DNA of 64,000 bases from Anaerolineae bacterium (GTDB lineage: Bacteria > Chloroflexota > Anaerolineae > Promineifilales > Promineifilaceae), in NCBI GenBank assembly GCA_023384415.1, contig JAHDWJ010000001.1, forward strand, positions 208,799-272,798. Reading direction: 5' to 3'. The notes below the pieces were generated by a model. It had not been told where the DNA came from and searched no databases. It saw only the letters and a program-made list of their open reading frames with translations. The number at the start of each line of letters is the position of its first letter. Positions within the stretch are counted from its first letter, which is position 1. This document shows, in pieces, positions 40,808-50,545 of the stretch. Made by a program: the position numbers and the translations under genes.

Positions 40808-42562
40808 CTATTCTTCGATGCCGTCATCTGGTCTTTGTTGTACTTCAACCAATATCTGGGTGTCAAATGTGGTACCAGCCCGGTTGGTGGCGACAACGGT
40901 GATGCTCCTTGTTCCAGGTACATCTGGGATCCACTGTTGTTCAATGGTATACATCATTTGCCCCCGCCCATCGTAGCTGCCAATGGCGACTCCATCAGCG
41001 AATAGATTGATACTTCGCAGGCCGATGGGATCGGTAATGGTAATGTTCAGGCTAATGGGTTCGCCCTGTTCGATTTGGGAATCAGGGAGGGGGGAGTTGA
41101 TGAGGATGGATGGGGTTGGGGTGGGGGTAGGGGTGGGCAGATTGGGGTCCGGGGTGGGTGTTTCGGTGGCGGCTGGGGGTATGGTGGGGATGACCTCGAA
41201 GGTTTCCTGGGAGGTCAGTAGGTCAGGTAAAACTAAGATGGCCAGGGGGATGAGGCAAAGAAGGAGAATGAAGGTAATGCCTCCAAAAAGTAGATAACGG
41301 CGGGTTTGGGGGTCGAGGGAGCGTCGTCGCGGCCGCGTTCTTGTATATCCGTGCCCTTCTGCCGAAGAACGGGTCTTGTCATTTTTCGGTAAAAACTGAT
41401 CTAACCGGGGCAGCAGAGTTTCATCTCCAGGGCTGTTTAGCTCATCATCCAGCCAGTTGGGGAATGGCTCATCCAGAGGGTCGCCTGGACCGGGATCATA
41501 GACGAATTGGCGGGCCGGCGGCTTGGCGGCTGGTTCCTCAACTGGGGGCGGCTCTTCTTCCTCTTCCATCATAAACAGAGCCATCATGTCATCATCAGGA
41601 TCCGTTGGGGGTTTTGGTTTTGTAGATGGGATCGGCGGCTCAAGGAGCGGCGCGGCCGCAGCAAAAGCAGCAAATGGGTCATCATCTTCTTCAGTCAGAT
41701 AGTCGAAGGTTTGGCTGGTTGCCGTACTGTCCAACCCCCACTCGGCAAAGGGATCGTCATCATCGGCAGTGGGTGAAACAATGGCTGCGGCCGCGGCCCC
41801 CCCTTCAACAGCTCCCCAGGCGGCAAACGCATCATCATCCGTCATTGGGTCGAATTTTTGCTTAGGTGGAGATTTCAAGGCAGTTATCATGTCTCGCACG
41901 GTGGCAAATCGATCCTGGGGTTTTTCATACAGAGCGCGATCTAGCACCGGCAGAAATGGTTCGGGAATATCTTCTGCGGCCACTGTTTCTAAAGTTTTGC
42001 CCGTAACCAGATAGAGGAGAAGAATACCAAGAGAAAAAATGTCACTGGCCGGCGTAAGAAGCTGCCCGGCGGCCTGCTCTGGGCTGGCAAAATCAACATC
42101 ATTGGTGCGGCTGGCTAACCAGGCTAGATAAATTTGCCCTTTCTTATCAAAGAAAATATGTTGGGGTTGAACATGTCCATGCACAATATCCCGTTCATGT
42201 AATGCTTCCACGGCCTGAGCTAAACGAGTAAAAAGCTGCTCCGTCTCAGATGGTGAGAACGGCCCATTTTTTATTCGTTCGTTCAGGGTGCCCCCACTCA
42301 TTTCCAGGGTTGCCAGGTATGGATTGCCTCCCAAGTCGCCAAAGCCCCAGATGGGTACGATGGCCGGGTGACTTAAGCTGTTAATGATTTGGGCTTCTTG
42401 CTGCATCCGGTTGGCAAATGACCGGGAAACATGCTCTTTGCGCCACAGTTTGAGGATCACATCTTCGCGGATGCGTGGATCGTAGGCCGCAAATAAGGCG
42501 TATTCGCGGTCATGCCGTAAGGTGTTTTTAATCTGGTAGGGGCCAATTTGGGATGCGCTCAT
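40808..42562 (-). CDS. Membrane pseudokinase with extracellular Ig-like domain
   Basis: The 584-residue protein begins with a Hanks-type kinase fold (about 1-230: the lysine in VILKLWRKEHV, the helix C region, and DIFSLGILLLYLVTGK). It lacks the catalytic signature: HRDxKPxN reads HGHVQPQH and DFG reads LAW, and there is no glycine-rich loop. It is therefore almost certainly inactive as a kinase. Long acidic regions follow (DDDPFAEWG, repeated similar units at about 270-330, and MEEEEEPPPVEEP), then a membrane helix (LLFGGITFILLLCLIPLAIL), a Thr/Pro linker and an outer domain of about 95 residues (INSPLPDSQIEQGEPISLNI...) of Ig-like strand pattern. It may be a scaffold linking outside signals to partners. 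The next gene is a related anchored protein. Confidence 0.87.
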   Translation of the reverse strand: MSASQIGPYQIKNTLRHDREYALFAAYDPRIREDVILKLWRKEHVSRSFANRMQQEAQIINSLSHPAIVPIWGFGDLGGNPYLATLEMSGGTLNERIKNGPFSPSETEQLFTRLAQAVEALHERDIVHGHVQPQHIFFDKKGQIYLAWLASRTNDVDFASPEQAAGQLLTPASDIFSLGILLLYLVTGKTLETVAAEDIPEPFLPVLDRALYEKPQDRFATVRDMITALKSPPKQKFDPMTDDDAFAAWGAVEGGAAAAAIVSPTADDDDPFAEWGLDSTATSQTFDYLTEEDDDPFAAFAAAAPLLEPPIPSTKPKPPTDPDDDMMALFMMEEEEEPPPVEEPAAKPPARQFVYDPGPGDPLDEPFPNWLDDELNSPGDETLLPRLDQFLPKNDKTRSSAEGHGYTRTRPRRRSLDPQTRRYLLFGGITFILLLCLIPLAILVLPDLLTSQETFEVIPTIPPAATETPTPDPNLPTPTPTPTPSILINSPLPDSQIEQGEPISLNITITDPIGLRSINLFADGVAIGSYDGRGQMMYTIEQQWIPDVPGTRSITVVATNRAGTTFDTQILVEVQQRPDDGIEE

Positions 42563-42576
42563 TTCCCATTACCTCA

Positions 42577-43266
42577 TTATGGAGATTGGTTGGGGGCTGA
42601 TTGGGGCGGATCAACGTGGATGGTGTTCAGAATAGCCTCAAAGGTGGGACGCAAAGCGGCCGCGTTGTCCTGAATCGCAGCCGTAGAAACAAAAGCCAGG
42701 TAGCGGGAGTCTGGGTTGACTATCGTAGCCATTAGAATCTCCAGGGTGACATTTCCATCCCGGGACTGCACAATTGTCTTTGCTCCTTGCTGATGATCAA
42801 TCGTAAATCTTTCTGGGGGAACAATCCATAAATACTCTTGTCCTTCCTTTTTGAGCAGATCAATATACAAGTTGAGAAGATCAACAGGATCCTCGCTGGG
42901 AAAAGCTGCGCCTACCTGAAATTTTAGCACATCTATTTCCCCAGGGATGATAACCATAACCCCTTCTTGCTGTAACTGGTCAAAAGAGGTGATATCAAGA
43001 GTAGCTTCACTGGAAGCAATGGTGACACCAATAATAACCGATTGGGACACCCAATCAGCTGGGATAGCTACAGATACCCCATGTTCGTTATAGGTTTGGG
43101 GCAGCAAATCGGTAATTTGTGGTGGCTCGGTGGTAGGGGTTGGCTTTTGCCACAGGGCTGTTATCTGTTGCCAGGTTTGATTACGCACTCCCAAAAGCAG
43201 CGCAATCATCAAGAGAAAGATGAGTAACAGGATGAGAATAATGTTGCGGTTAGATAATTGAGTCAT
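42577..43266 (-). CDS. Membrane-anchored PsbP/DUF1795-like protein
   Basis: The roughly 229-residue protein has one N-terminal membrane helix (NIILILLLIFLLMIALLLGV), a short Thr/Pro linker (KPTPTTEPP), then an extracytoplasmic domain of alternating strands (GVSVAIPADWVSQS, PPERFTIDHQQGAKTIVQSR, LEILMATIVNPDSRYLAFVS and FEAILNTIHVDPP). The IPADW...FxxILxTI layout is that of PsbP/DUF1795 domains. The function is unknown. It lies 14 bases upstream of the pseudokinase gene on the same strand, so the pair is likely one operon. ATG at 43266 was chosen; TTG at 43275 is possible. Confidence 0.75.
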   Translation of the reverse strand: MTQLSNRNIILILLLIFLLMIALLLGVRNQTWQQITALWQKPTPTTEPPQITDLLPQTYNEHGVSVAIPADWVSQSVIIGVTIASSEATLDITSFDQLQQEGVMVIIPGEIDVLKFQVGAAFPSEDPVDLLNLYIDLLKKEGQEYLWIVPPERFTIDHQQGAKTIVQSRDGNVTLEILMATIVNPDSRYLAFVSTAAIQDNAAALRPTFEAILNTIHVDPPQSAPNQSP

Positions 43267-43275
43267 AAGGACCAA

Positions 43276-43603
43276 TAGATTTTTGCTTTGACCGCCGACC
43301 GCGATTTTACCAGTGGTGTGGCTGACCGTCGGCGATCAGAAATTTGTAAGGCACCGTTTCTAGAGAAGGTGAATCATATCGTAATATCTCACGATAGATT
43401 GATCGTAAAATGAGGACATGACCCCATGAGGGTACAACCCCAACTTGCTCTTGCTGTACCTGAGATGAAGGGTGATTTTATAGGGTTATGGCTATCTTAT
43501 CAAAATGCGTTGGCACTATAGGGAATAGACTGCCATCATATTATTGACACAAGATGGCAGGTTTAGTTGATTAAATAGAAGGATGGAGAAAGGGGAAGCG
43601 ACG
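43276..43603. other. Intergenic stretch with a small inverted repeat
   Basis: About 330 bases without a gene. It holds CTGCCATC / GATGGCAG at about 43530-43557 around ATATTATTGACACAA, and an ATCGTAATATC / GATTGATCGTAAAAT region near 43380. I see no further structure. Confidence 0.4.
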
Positions 43604-43795
43604 TTAATCGGGTTGGGGGGGAATTGGCTGCGGCCGCGTTTGTTCACGTATATGGGCCAATAAGGCTTCGACCTCAGCAAAAACATATCGCTGGCCGGTG
43701 TGGGGGTCCTCTAAAGTTCCCCGCCAGGTCTTATCATCTTCTCGCCAGAGGCGTACCAGATAAGCAATGTAATCAGGCATTTTTTGATTGGGCAT
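43604..43795 (-). CDS. Small protein with a TLEDPHTGQR motif
   Basis: I do not know a function for this 63-residue protein. It has IAYLVRLWREDDKTWRGTLE, DPHTGQRYVFAEVEALLAHI, reading like one small alpha-beta domain, followed by a Pro/Gln tail. The start was set at 43795 (PNQKMPDY) because GGAAAG precedes that ATG; two upstream in-frame codons give residues of no character. The gap to uvrB holds another dispersed phrase (GACAGGTTTCCGAAAACCTGG near 43870) and a GGATGAATGATGAGG phrase near 44000. Confidence 0.6.
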   Translation of the reverse strand: MPNQKMPDYIAYLVRLWREDDKTWRGTLEDPHTGQRYVFAEVEALLAHIREQTRPQPIPPQPD

Positions 43796-44052
43796 GGCTC
43801 TTTCCTTCATACAGCCAGGGTTCAATTTCCACTCTAAACAGTCAAATAATCGTCAGTATCGGTTTAGACTTGACAGGTTTCCGAAAACCTGGCAACTCTG
43901 AGCGGAGCTTATTTTTAGACAATGAGTTAGAGCCGGAATGGTTGTAGCATACTGCCTCGGCGATCCCGAAACGATCCGGCAAAGAATTAGGAATTAGGAA
44001 GGATGAATGATGAGGATGGGGTGCAGATTGAGTCAGAAGAGGGGAAAAATGG

Positions 44053-44079
44053 TAAAATAGAGCGTCTGGCTCTCGCTCT
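44053..44079 (+). promoter_or_regulatory. Probable -10 box and inverted repeat before uvrB
   Basis: TAAAAT (44053-44058) is followed at once by AGAGCG (44059-44064) and CGCTCT (44074-44079), an inverted pair at the expected transcription start, about 30 bases before the uvrB start. It may be an operator; I do not recognise it as a known LexA box. Confidence 0.35.
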
Positions 44080-44108
44080 AAACGCCAAACTTAAGAATGA
44101 GGCATAAC

Positions 44109-46193
44109 ATGGCACAATTTCAGCTTGTTTCTGATTATCAACCAATGGGGGACCAGCCTGAAGCGATTCAGACGCTGCTCAATAGTTTAAGCCAGGGCAA
44201 CCGGTATCAAACCCTGCGTGGGGCCACTGGTACGGGTAAAACGTATACCATGGCCAATATTATTGCCCAAACAGGGCGGCCGGCGTTGATCCTGGCCCAC
44301 AATAAAACCCTGGCCGCCCAACTGTTTGCTGAGTTCAAGGAGTTTTTCCCGCACAACGCGGTCTCTTACTTCGTCAGTTATTATGACTATTACCAGCCAG
44401 AAGCCTACGTGCCTAAACATGATCTGTACATTGAAAAGGAAACCAATATCAATGAGGAGATCAACCGGCTGCGACTGGAAACGATGACCAACTTGTTGAG
44501 CCGGGATGATGTGATTATTGTGGCTTCGGTCTCCTGTATTTATGGGATAGGCAACCCGGAATCGTGGGGGAAGGTGGTGGTAAAGCTGGAACGCGGCCGC
44601 GTCTATCGCCGTGATCTCCTGCTGCGCCACCTGGTAGATATTCAATATGAACGGAATGATCTTGATTTGCGCCGCGGCCGCTTCCGGGTGCGTGGCGATA
44701 CCCTGGAACTGATGCCCGCCTACGCCGAAACTGCCTACCGGGTCGAATTCTGGGGAGACGACATCGAACGGATCACTGAAATTGACCCCCTCACTGGTGA
44801 ACTGCTGACCGAACATGCCCGGCTAGATATTTACCCGGCCCGCGAATTTATCACTGACGAGGCTAAACTGGCCCAGGCCATTAACGACATCGAAGCCGAA
44901 CTAACCGAGCGCATCGCCTTCTTCAAAGAAAGAAATCTTTACCTGGAAGGGCAGCGTATTGAGCAGCGGGTTCAGTACGATTTGGAGATGCTGCGGGAAA
45001 TGGGGTTCACCACCGGCATTGAAAATTACAGCCGTCACCTGGATCAGCGTGGCCCCGGTGAACCCCCCTGGACCTTGCTCGATTATTTCCCTTCAGATTA
45101 TCTGATGATCATTGACGAGAGTCATATCACCGTGCCCCAGGTGGGCGGGATGTATGCCGGCGACCGCAGCCGTAAACAAACCCTGGTAGATTATGGCTTC
45201 CGTTTGCCCAGCGCGATGGATAACCGCCCCCTGAATATTGACGAGTTCTGGCAGCGGGTGCATCAAGCTGTCTTCACCACCGCCACCCCCGGTCCCTTTG
45301 AGCTGAAACAGTCCACCGTCATCGCCGAGCAGGTCATCCGTCCCACAGGCGTTGTTGATCCGGAGCTAGAGGTGCGACCGGTGAAGGGACAGGTGGATGA
45401 TCTACTTGGTGAAATTAAACAGCGCATCCACAAAGGGCAGCGCGTCCTCGTCACGACCCTGACCAAACGGATGGCTGAAGATTTGGCCGATTATCTTCTG
45501 GAGATGGGGATCAAAGTTCATTATCTCCATTCGGAAATCAATACCCTGGAGCGAACGGAGATTTTACGTGATTTGCGCCTGGGGGTGTTTGATGTGGTCG
45601 TGGGGATTAACCTGCTGCGGGAAGGGTTAGATTTGCCGGAAGTGTCGCTGGTGGCGATCCTGGATGCGGATAAGGAAGGGTTTTTACGCTCGGAAACCTC
45701 GTTGACCCAGACGATTGGCCGGGCCGCCCGCCATATTGAAGGCAAGGTGATCATGTATGCCAACCGAATTACTGATTCGATGCAGCGGGCCATAGAGACG
45801 ACGAAGCACCGGCGGGAGAAGCAGATAGCATATAACACGGCCCATAACATTGAGCCGCGCAGTATTATGAAGGCGATACGGGATTTGACGGATCAGATCG
45901 CGGCCGCGACCCACGCCGCTTCTACCGGCTTAGCCATCGCCGAACCCGGCCCCGCCTATATCACCCCCTCTGAGATGCCCAAAGATGAGTTGGCTAAGCT
46001 GATTAAGGAGTTGGAGAAGCAAATGAAAGCCGCCGCCCAAGCGTTAGAGTTCGAGAAAGCGGCCGCGCTGCGGGATCAAATCATGGAGCTGCGCGGTGTT
46101 GAAATCCTGAGGGCCGAAAAAAGCGAGCAAAAGCTCCCTGCCTGGGAGCGTCTGCGCCGTAGTGAGGAAGAACCTGTCCGGTATACAGCTTAA
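44109..46193 (+). CDS. uvrB: UvrABC excision nuclease subunit B
   Basis: This 694-residue DNA-damage-recognition helicase works with UvrA and UvrC in nucleotide excision repair. The Walker A motif is [10 protein letters not shown], the beta-hairpin region reads [20 protein letters not shown], and the helicase motifs [27 protein letters not shown] and QTIGRAARH are all present. The UVR domain that touches UvrC closes the protein ([20 protein letters not shown]). The length is normal. The ATG at 44109 has GAGG seven bases upstream; an ATG twelve bases earlier is less likely. It is a single-gene unit with its own promoter and terminator. Confidence 0.97.
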   Translation: MAQFQLVSDYQPMGDQPEAIQTLLNSLSQGNRYQTLRGATGTGKTYTMANIIAQTGRPALILAHNKTLAAQLFAEFKEFFPHNAVSYFVSYYDYYQPEAYVPKHDLYIEKETNINEEINRLRLETMTNLLSRDDVIIVASVSCIYGIGNPESWGKVVVKLERGRVYRRDLLLRHLVDIQYERNDLDLRRGRFRVRGDTLELMPAYAETAYRVEFWGDDIERITEIDPLTGELLTEHARLDIYPAREFITDEAKLAQAINDIEAELTERIAFFKERNLYLEGQRIEQRVQYDLEMLREMGFTTGIENYSRHLDQRGPGEPPWTLLDYFPSDYLMIIDESHITVPQVGGMYAGDRSRKQTLVDYGFRLPSAMDNRPLNIDEFWQRVHQAVFTTATPGPFELKQSTVIAEQVIRPTGVVDPELEVRPVKGQVDDLLGEIKQRIHKGQRVLVTTLTKRMAEDLADYLLEMGIKVHYLHSEINTLERTEILRDLRLGVFDVVVGINLLREGLDLPEVSLVAILDADKEGFLRSETSLTQTIGRAARHIEGKVIMYANRITDSMQRAIETTKHRREKQIAYNTAHNIEPRSIMKAIRDLTDQIAAATHAASTGLAIAEPGPAYITPSEMPKDELAKLIKELEKQMKAAAQALEFEKAAALRDQIMELRGVEILRAEKSEQKLPAWERLRRSEEEPVRYTA

Positions 46194-46342
46194 AACTCAT
46201 CGGCTAACCACAGGCGGGACAGGTGGCCCAGAATTTTGATCAAACAGAAGCATTTAGTTCCTACCTGTTTCGTCCCGTTTTGGCTGAAACGGGAGGGGCG
46301 AAGGGAGTGAGACAGGCGGGAATGGGTCGGGTGACGGTCGCC

Positions 46343-46384
46343 AAAAGACCCTGGTTGTCAGCTAACAACCAGGGTCTTTTGGGT
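46343..46384 (+). terminator. Strong Rho-independent terminator downstream of uvrB
   Basis: AAAAGACCCTGGTTGT pairs with ACAACCAGGGTCTTTT around CAGCTA. It lies 150 bases after the uvrB stop; the stretch between (46194-46342) has the hairpin CCCGTTTTGGCTGAAACGGG near 46274 and no supported gene. Confidence 0.85.
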
Positions 46385-46469
46385 TATGGGTTGAAGATTA
46401 CCCAGGCGGCGGGCATTTTGCCAAAGGTAGCGTGGTCAGAGACCGGCCACAGCCAGAGTAAATAATTGT

Positions 46470-47291
46470 TTAGCCAGCACGGGATTGGGCGGCGGCTAAG
46501 GCCCGTTTGACGTAGACGACGGCCATCTGGCGGCGGTAATCGGCACTGGCATGGATATCACCCAGAATGTCATCGCCCAGGTCGTTGAGGACGGCCGCAG
46601 CCGCAGCCTCTACTCCGCTGCCACCCGCCCAGGCCGCTTCTACAGAGGGGCACCGCCGGGCATGAGGGGTCAGCCCCCCTACGGCTACGGTGGCGGATGA
46701 CCCGGAAACGACCGCGGCCGCGCCTACCATGGCATACCGTGAGGCCGGGTTGGATAACTTTTTGTAGGCCGAGCCACCGGGATTGGCTGGAACGGTGACC
46801 GCCAACAAAAGCTCATCTTCGCCCAAAGCCGTCTCAAATAGGCCGGTGAAAAAGTCTGCGGCCGCGACCTGGCGAGTACCGGCGGCAGTTTGCAGATGGA
46901 AGGTAGCTCCCAGAGCGGTAAACACGGTGGGTAAATCCGAAGCCGGGTCAGCATGGGAGACATTCCCACCCACGGTGCCCCGGTTACGCACCTGGGGGTC
47001 GCCAATGAGCGCGGCCGCTTCCGCCAACGCCTGGGGCACATCAGCTGAGGCAGCTACCATCGCGTGAGTCGTCAGCGCTCCAATCCGCACGGTGCCATTT
47101 TCCCGGCTGATTCCCTTCAAGCCAGAAAGACGGCCAATATCAATCACCACGCCTGGATCCGCCAGGCGCAAATTCATCACCGGGATCAAACTATGCCCCC
47201 CGGCCAGGAATTTGCCCCCATGTTGTTGTTTGAGGGCGAGGGCTTCAGCAACTGAACTCGCCCGGTAATACTCAAATTTTGGTGGATACAT
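46470..47291 (-). CDS. coxM: FAD-binding medium subunit of a CO dehydrogenase/xanthine dehydrogenase-type enzyme
   Basis: The 273-residue flavoprotein has the FAD loops KFLAGGHSLIPVMNLRLADP and NRGTVGGNVSHADPASDLPT, and QVRNRGT before them. In this family it passes electrons from the Mo centre via the 2Fe-2S subunit to FAD and then to the acceptor. It is the third gene of a leftward operon: small 2Fe-2S subunit, large Mo subunit, medium subunit. GGAGAC lies before the ATG. The gene name follows the cox convention; a substrate other than CO is possible (see the large subunit). Confidence 0.9.
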   Translation of the reverse strand: MYPPKFEYYRASSVAEALALKQQHGGKFLAGGHSLIPVMNLRLADPGVVIDIGRLSGLKGISRENGTVRIGALTTHAMVAASADVPQALAEAAALIGDPQVRNRGTVGGNVSHADPASDLPTVFTALGATFHLQTAAGTRQVAAADFFTGLFETALGEDELLLAVTVPANPGGSAYKKLSNPASRYAMVGAAAVVSGSSATVAVGGLTPHARRCPSVEAAWAGGSGVEAAAAAVLNDLGDDILGDIHASADYRRQMAVVYVKRALAAAQSRAG

Positions 47292-47309
47292 GAGTTCTTG
47301 TCTCCTTTA

Positions 47310-49658
47310 TTAGCCGTGCAGAGCGTTATAGAGCTTTTCTGCCGTTAAGGGCATTTCCAAATGACGAACACCATAGGGCCCCAAAGCATCCATCACCGCA
47401 TTGGTAATTACGGCCGTAGCTGCAATTGTGCCCATCTCCCCAGCCCCCTTCACCCCTAACGGGTTGTGTGGCGACGGGGTTTCCACCCGGCCAACTTCTA
47501 AGGTAGGGAAGCCATCCGCCCGAGGCATGGTGTAATCCAGGAATGTACCACTCAATAGTTGTCCAGACTCGTCATATACGCCATTTTCCCATAATGCCTG
47601 CCCCACACCTTGAACAACACCGCCAACAATTTGCCCTTCGACAATAAGGGGGTTAATGACCTTCCCCACATCATCTACAGCAATATATCGCTGTATAGTC
47701 ACTTCACCTGTCTCCTTATCAATTTCGACCTGGGCAACGTGACAGCTGTTAGGGAAGGTAAAGTTCGCTGGATCGTAGAAGGCGGTTTCCTCTAAACCGG
47801 GTTCCAAACCTTCGGGCAGATTATGGGCGGTATAGGCGGCAAAAGCCAATTCCGCAAACGGCTTGGCTTTATCAGGCGATCCCTTGACATGCACTTTCCC
47901 CGCCTCCCGATCATACATTAAATCTTCTTCGGCCGCTTCGAGTTGATGGGCAGCAATTTTCATTACTTTGGCCCGGATTTTTTCGGCACTGCGAACGAGG
48001 GCACTCCCACCAACGGATGCGCTGCGGCTGCCATAAGTGCCCATACCGAACGGGACTGAGGCAGTATCTCCATGTATGATCTCGACATCTTCAATAGGTA
48101 CACCTAACTCATCTGCTACAACCTGGGCGAAAGTTGTTTCATGCCCCTGGCCATGTGTGTGTGAACCCGTGAAGACGGAAACTTTGCCGGTGGGATGCAC
48201 CCGCACTTTGCCACTTTCCCAAAAGCCAACGGCCGAACCAAGAGACCCCGCGACTGCCGAAGGAGCCGGACCACTGGCTTCGATGCAGCCGACAATACCG
48301 ACACCAACCACACGCCCCTCAGCTCGTGCGGCCGCTTGCGCCTGTCGCATCCCCTGATAATCAGCCATCGCCACCGCTTTATCAAACAGCTTGTGGTAAT
48401 CACCGCTGTCATACAGGAAAGCCACTGGAGTCTGGTAGGGAAACTCATCTGCCGGGATGAAATTTTTGCGTCTAATATCGAGGGGATCCATGCCTAGATC
48501 TCGTGCCGCCAGGTCTACCAACCGCTCCATAAGATAGCTGGCTTCAGGGCGGCCAGCCCCACGATAGGCATCCACTGGTACGGTATTGGTCATCGTACCC
48601 CACATTTCTCCATACACCCCTTTGATTTTGTACAACCCAGAAAGCAAAGTGATATACAGAGCCGTGGGAATCAATGGAGCAAAAGTAGAGATGTACCCCC
48701 CCTGATTAGACCAGGTAGAAACATAAATACCAGTGATCGTCCCATCATTTTTAAGAGCCATCTTACAATGGGTCACATGATCACGCCCTTGTGAATCGGT
48801 CATCATCGCCTCAGAGCGGGTGCTCACCCATTTGACGGGGCGGTTGATGGCGCGGGAAACCCAGGGGGTGATGATCTCTTCAGGGTAATGGAAGATTTTA
48901 CTGCCGAAGCCACCCCCCACGTCTGGGGAAATGACGCGCAGTTTATTCTCCGGGATACCCAGGGTGAAGGCGCTCAAGAGCAGGCGAATGGGGTGAGGGT
49001 TTTGACTGGTTGTCCAAACAGTCATCTCTTCCATGGCCGCACCCCATTGGGCCACGCAGGCCCGAGGTTCCATGGCATTAGGGATGAGCCGTTGGTTAAT
49101 CAACTCCAACTCCACCACATGATCTGCTTCAGCCAAAGCTTGTAAAGTTTCATCTTTGTTGCCCAGAGACCAGGTATAGCTGATATTGTTGGGCAGATCA
49201 TCATGGACGAGCGGGGCCCCAGCGTCGGTACATTTCCTGGCATCAATGACGGCGGGCAGGGGTTCATATTCCACCTCAATTAAATCCAGGGCATCATAAG
49301 CAATGTAGCTGGTTTCAGCAACGACGGCCACAACACCATCCCCAACGTGGCGTACTTTATCAATGGTGAGGGGGTAACGGGTGGGCACTTTAATATCGGG
49401 TACATTCCAGCCACAGGGCATAGCCCCTACTCCACCAGCTATTAAATCTTGACCGGTATAAACGGCGATGACCCCAGGTAAGGCTTTGGCGGCTTCGGTG
49501 TTGATGTGCAAAATTTTGGCGTGGCCATGAGGGCTGCGTTTAATTGCCAGATGAGCCATGCCGGGCAGGGAAAGGTTGGCAACATATTTGCCTTTGCCTT
49601 GAATAAAACGGGGGTCTTCCACCCGTTTCATGCTTTTGCCAACATATTTACCCATCAT
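47310..49658 (-). CDS. coxL: Molybdenum-binding large subunit, form II CO dehydrogenase/xanthine dehydrogenase type
   Basis: This 782-residue catalytic subunit binds Mo-molybdopterin cytosine dinucleotide. It begins GKSMKRVEDPRFIQGKGKYV and has SPDVGGGFGSKIFHYPEE, the active loop VDAYRGAGRPEASYLMER, and VKGAGEMGTIAATAVITNAV near the end, where GAGE carries the catalytic Glu. The loop is AYRGAGR, the form II signature. Form I (true CO-oxidising) enzymes have AYxCSFR with a Cu-binding Cys, so CO oxidation is not assured. The start overlaps the small-subunit stop (ATGA; a second ATG follows at once). Confidence 0.93.
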   Translation of the reverse strand: MMGKYVGKSMKRVEDPRFIQGKGKYVANLSLPGMAHLAIKRSPHGHAKILHINTEAAKALPGVIAVYTGQDLIAGGVGAMPCGWNVPDIKVPTRYPLTIDKVRHVGDGVVAVVAETSYIAYDALDLIEVEYEPLPAVIDARKCTDAGAPLVHDDLPNNISYTWSLGNKDETLQALAEADHVVELELINQRLIPNAMEPRACVAQWGAAMEEMTVWTTSQNPHPIRLLLSAFTLGIPENKLRVISPDVGGGFGSKIFHYPEEIITPWVSRAINRPVKWVSTRSEAMMTDSQGRDHVTHCKMALKNDGTITGIYVSTWSNQGGYISTFAPLIPTALYITLLSGLYKIKGVYGEMWGTMTNTVPVDAYRGAGRPEASYLMERLVDLAARDLGMDPLDIRRKNFIPADEFPYQTPVAFLYDSGDYHKLFDKAVAMADYQGMRQAQAAARAEGRVVGVGIVGCIEASGPAPSAVAGSLGSAVGFWESGKVRVHPTGKVSVFTGSHTHGQGHETTFAQVVADELGVPIEDVEIIHGDTASVPFGMGTYGSRSASVGGSALVRSAEKIRAKVMKIAAHQLEAAEEDLMYDREAGKVHVKGSPDKAKPFAELAFAAYTAHNLPEGLEPGLEETAFYDPANFTFPNSCHVAQVEIDKETGEVTIQRYIAVDDVGKVINPLIVEGQIVGGVVQGVGQALWENGVYDESGQLLSGTFLDYTMPRADGFPTLEVGRVETPSPHNPLGVKGAGEMGTIAATAVITNAVMDALGPYGVRHLEMPLTAEKLYNALHG

Positions 49659-50128
49659 ACACCTCCACCCATTTGCGCGGCCGCGGCCTTGACCGAACGC
49701 ACAATATTCTCATACCCGGTACAGCGGCAAATATTCCCTTCCAACCCATGCCGAATCTCATCATCACTGATCTCTGGCCGGCCTTCTACCAATTTGGTGG
49801 CCGCCATAATCATGCCAGGGGTACAGTAACCACATTGCAGGCCGTGGTTATCCCAAAAAGCCTGCTGCATGGGATGAAGCTGCCCATTACTGGCTAACCC
49901 TTCGATGGTGGTCACAGCAGCCCCATCCGCCTGCACGGTCAGGGTAGCACAAGATTTGACCGCCAGGCCATCCAGATGGACAGTACAGGCTCCACATTGG
50001 CTGGTGTCACAACCAATATTGGTGCCCGTTAACTCTAAATGATCGCGTAAAAAGTGGACTAACAAGGTGCGGGGTTCTACATCTTTGGTATACGTCTTCC
50101 CGTTGATGGTTACACTGATTTGGGTCAT
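49655..50128 (-). CDS. coxS: 2Fe-2S small subunit of the same molybdenum enzyme
   Basis: The 157-residue protein has both expected clusters. A plant-ferredoxin-like site [22 protein letters not shown], with its four cysteines, is in the N-terminal half, and a helical site ([10 protein letters not shown]...[15 protein letters not shown]) is in the C-terminal half. It transfers electrons from the Mo centre to the flavoprotein. It is the first gene of the operon; the 417 bases upstream have no gene and must hold the promoter. Confidence 0.95.
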   Translation of the reverse strand: MTQISVTINGKTYTKDVEPRTLLVHFLRDHLELTGTNIGCDTSQCGACTVHLDGLAVKSCATLTVQADGAAVTTIEGLASNGQLHPMQQAFWDNHGLQCGYCTPGMIMAATKLVEGRPEISDDEIRHGLEGNICRCTGYENIVRSVKAAAAQMGGGV

Positions 50129-50545
50129 ACGGTTTTGCCTCCTCGAGCTAAATGGGAATTGGCTCCGACGAAATGGAACTAATATGGTGGCAAGTTAAGC
50201 TGGTAATGGGTGATAGAGTCGCTAAAGTCACCTCCTATGAGATAAGGATGAATTATGAATTAGGAATTATGAAAGAGGTCACAGGCACAACTCGCTGTTC
50301 GCAAACTCACTTTTCATTGCTGTTAGTGAACCTTGTTCATGTTATCGTCTGGAGTAGGCGATTCATCGCCATTTGCATTTTTTCTTATCCGTGTTTCTTG
50401 CCAATCCGTGTTCTTTAATCTATCCGTGTTTCCTTCAACCGTGGTTATACTGGCAACGGGCATAATCTGACATTTTTTCGCCCTGTCGCCCCCTCGCTTT
50501 GTCGCCGCGTCGGGTATATCTTCGGGAGGCTACGTCCCGCCTGAA
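50129..50545. other. Intergenic stretch full of short repeated phrases
   Basis: No gene. It holds GATGAATTATGAATTAGGAA at about 50247, then three ATCCGTGTT phrases between 50388 and 50430, then CCTGTCGCCCCCTCGC near 50484. Each of these phrase types recurs elsewhere in the window. The promoter of the molybdenum enzyme operon must also be here but no clear box was seen. Confidence 0.5.

Noticed and set aside
43866..43896. A second copy of the 95-bp MITE
   Set aside because: Only the short GACAGGTTT/AAAACCTG core is similar; the TAGGACTTACGCA ends and target duplication are missing.
46223..46465. An 80-residue open frame after uvrB
   Set aside because: It spans a hairpin and the uvrB-side terminator, has no ribosome binding site and no domain-like pattern.
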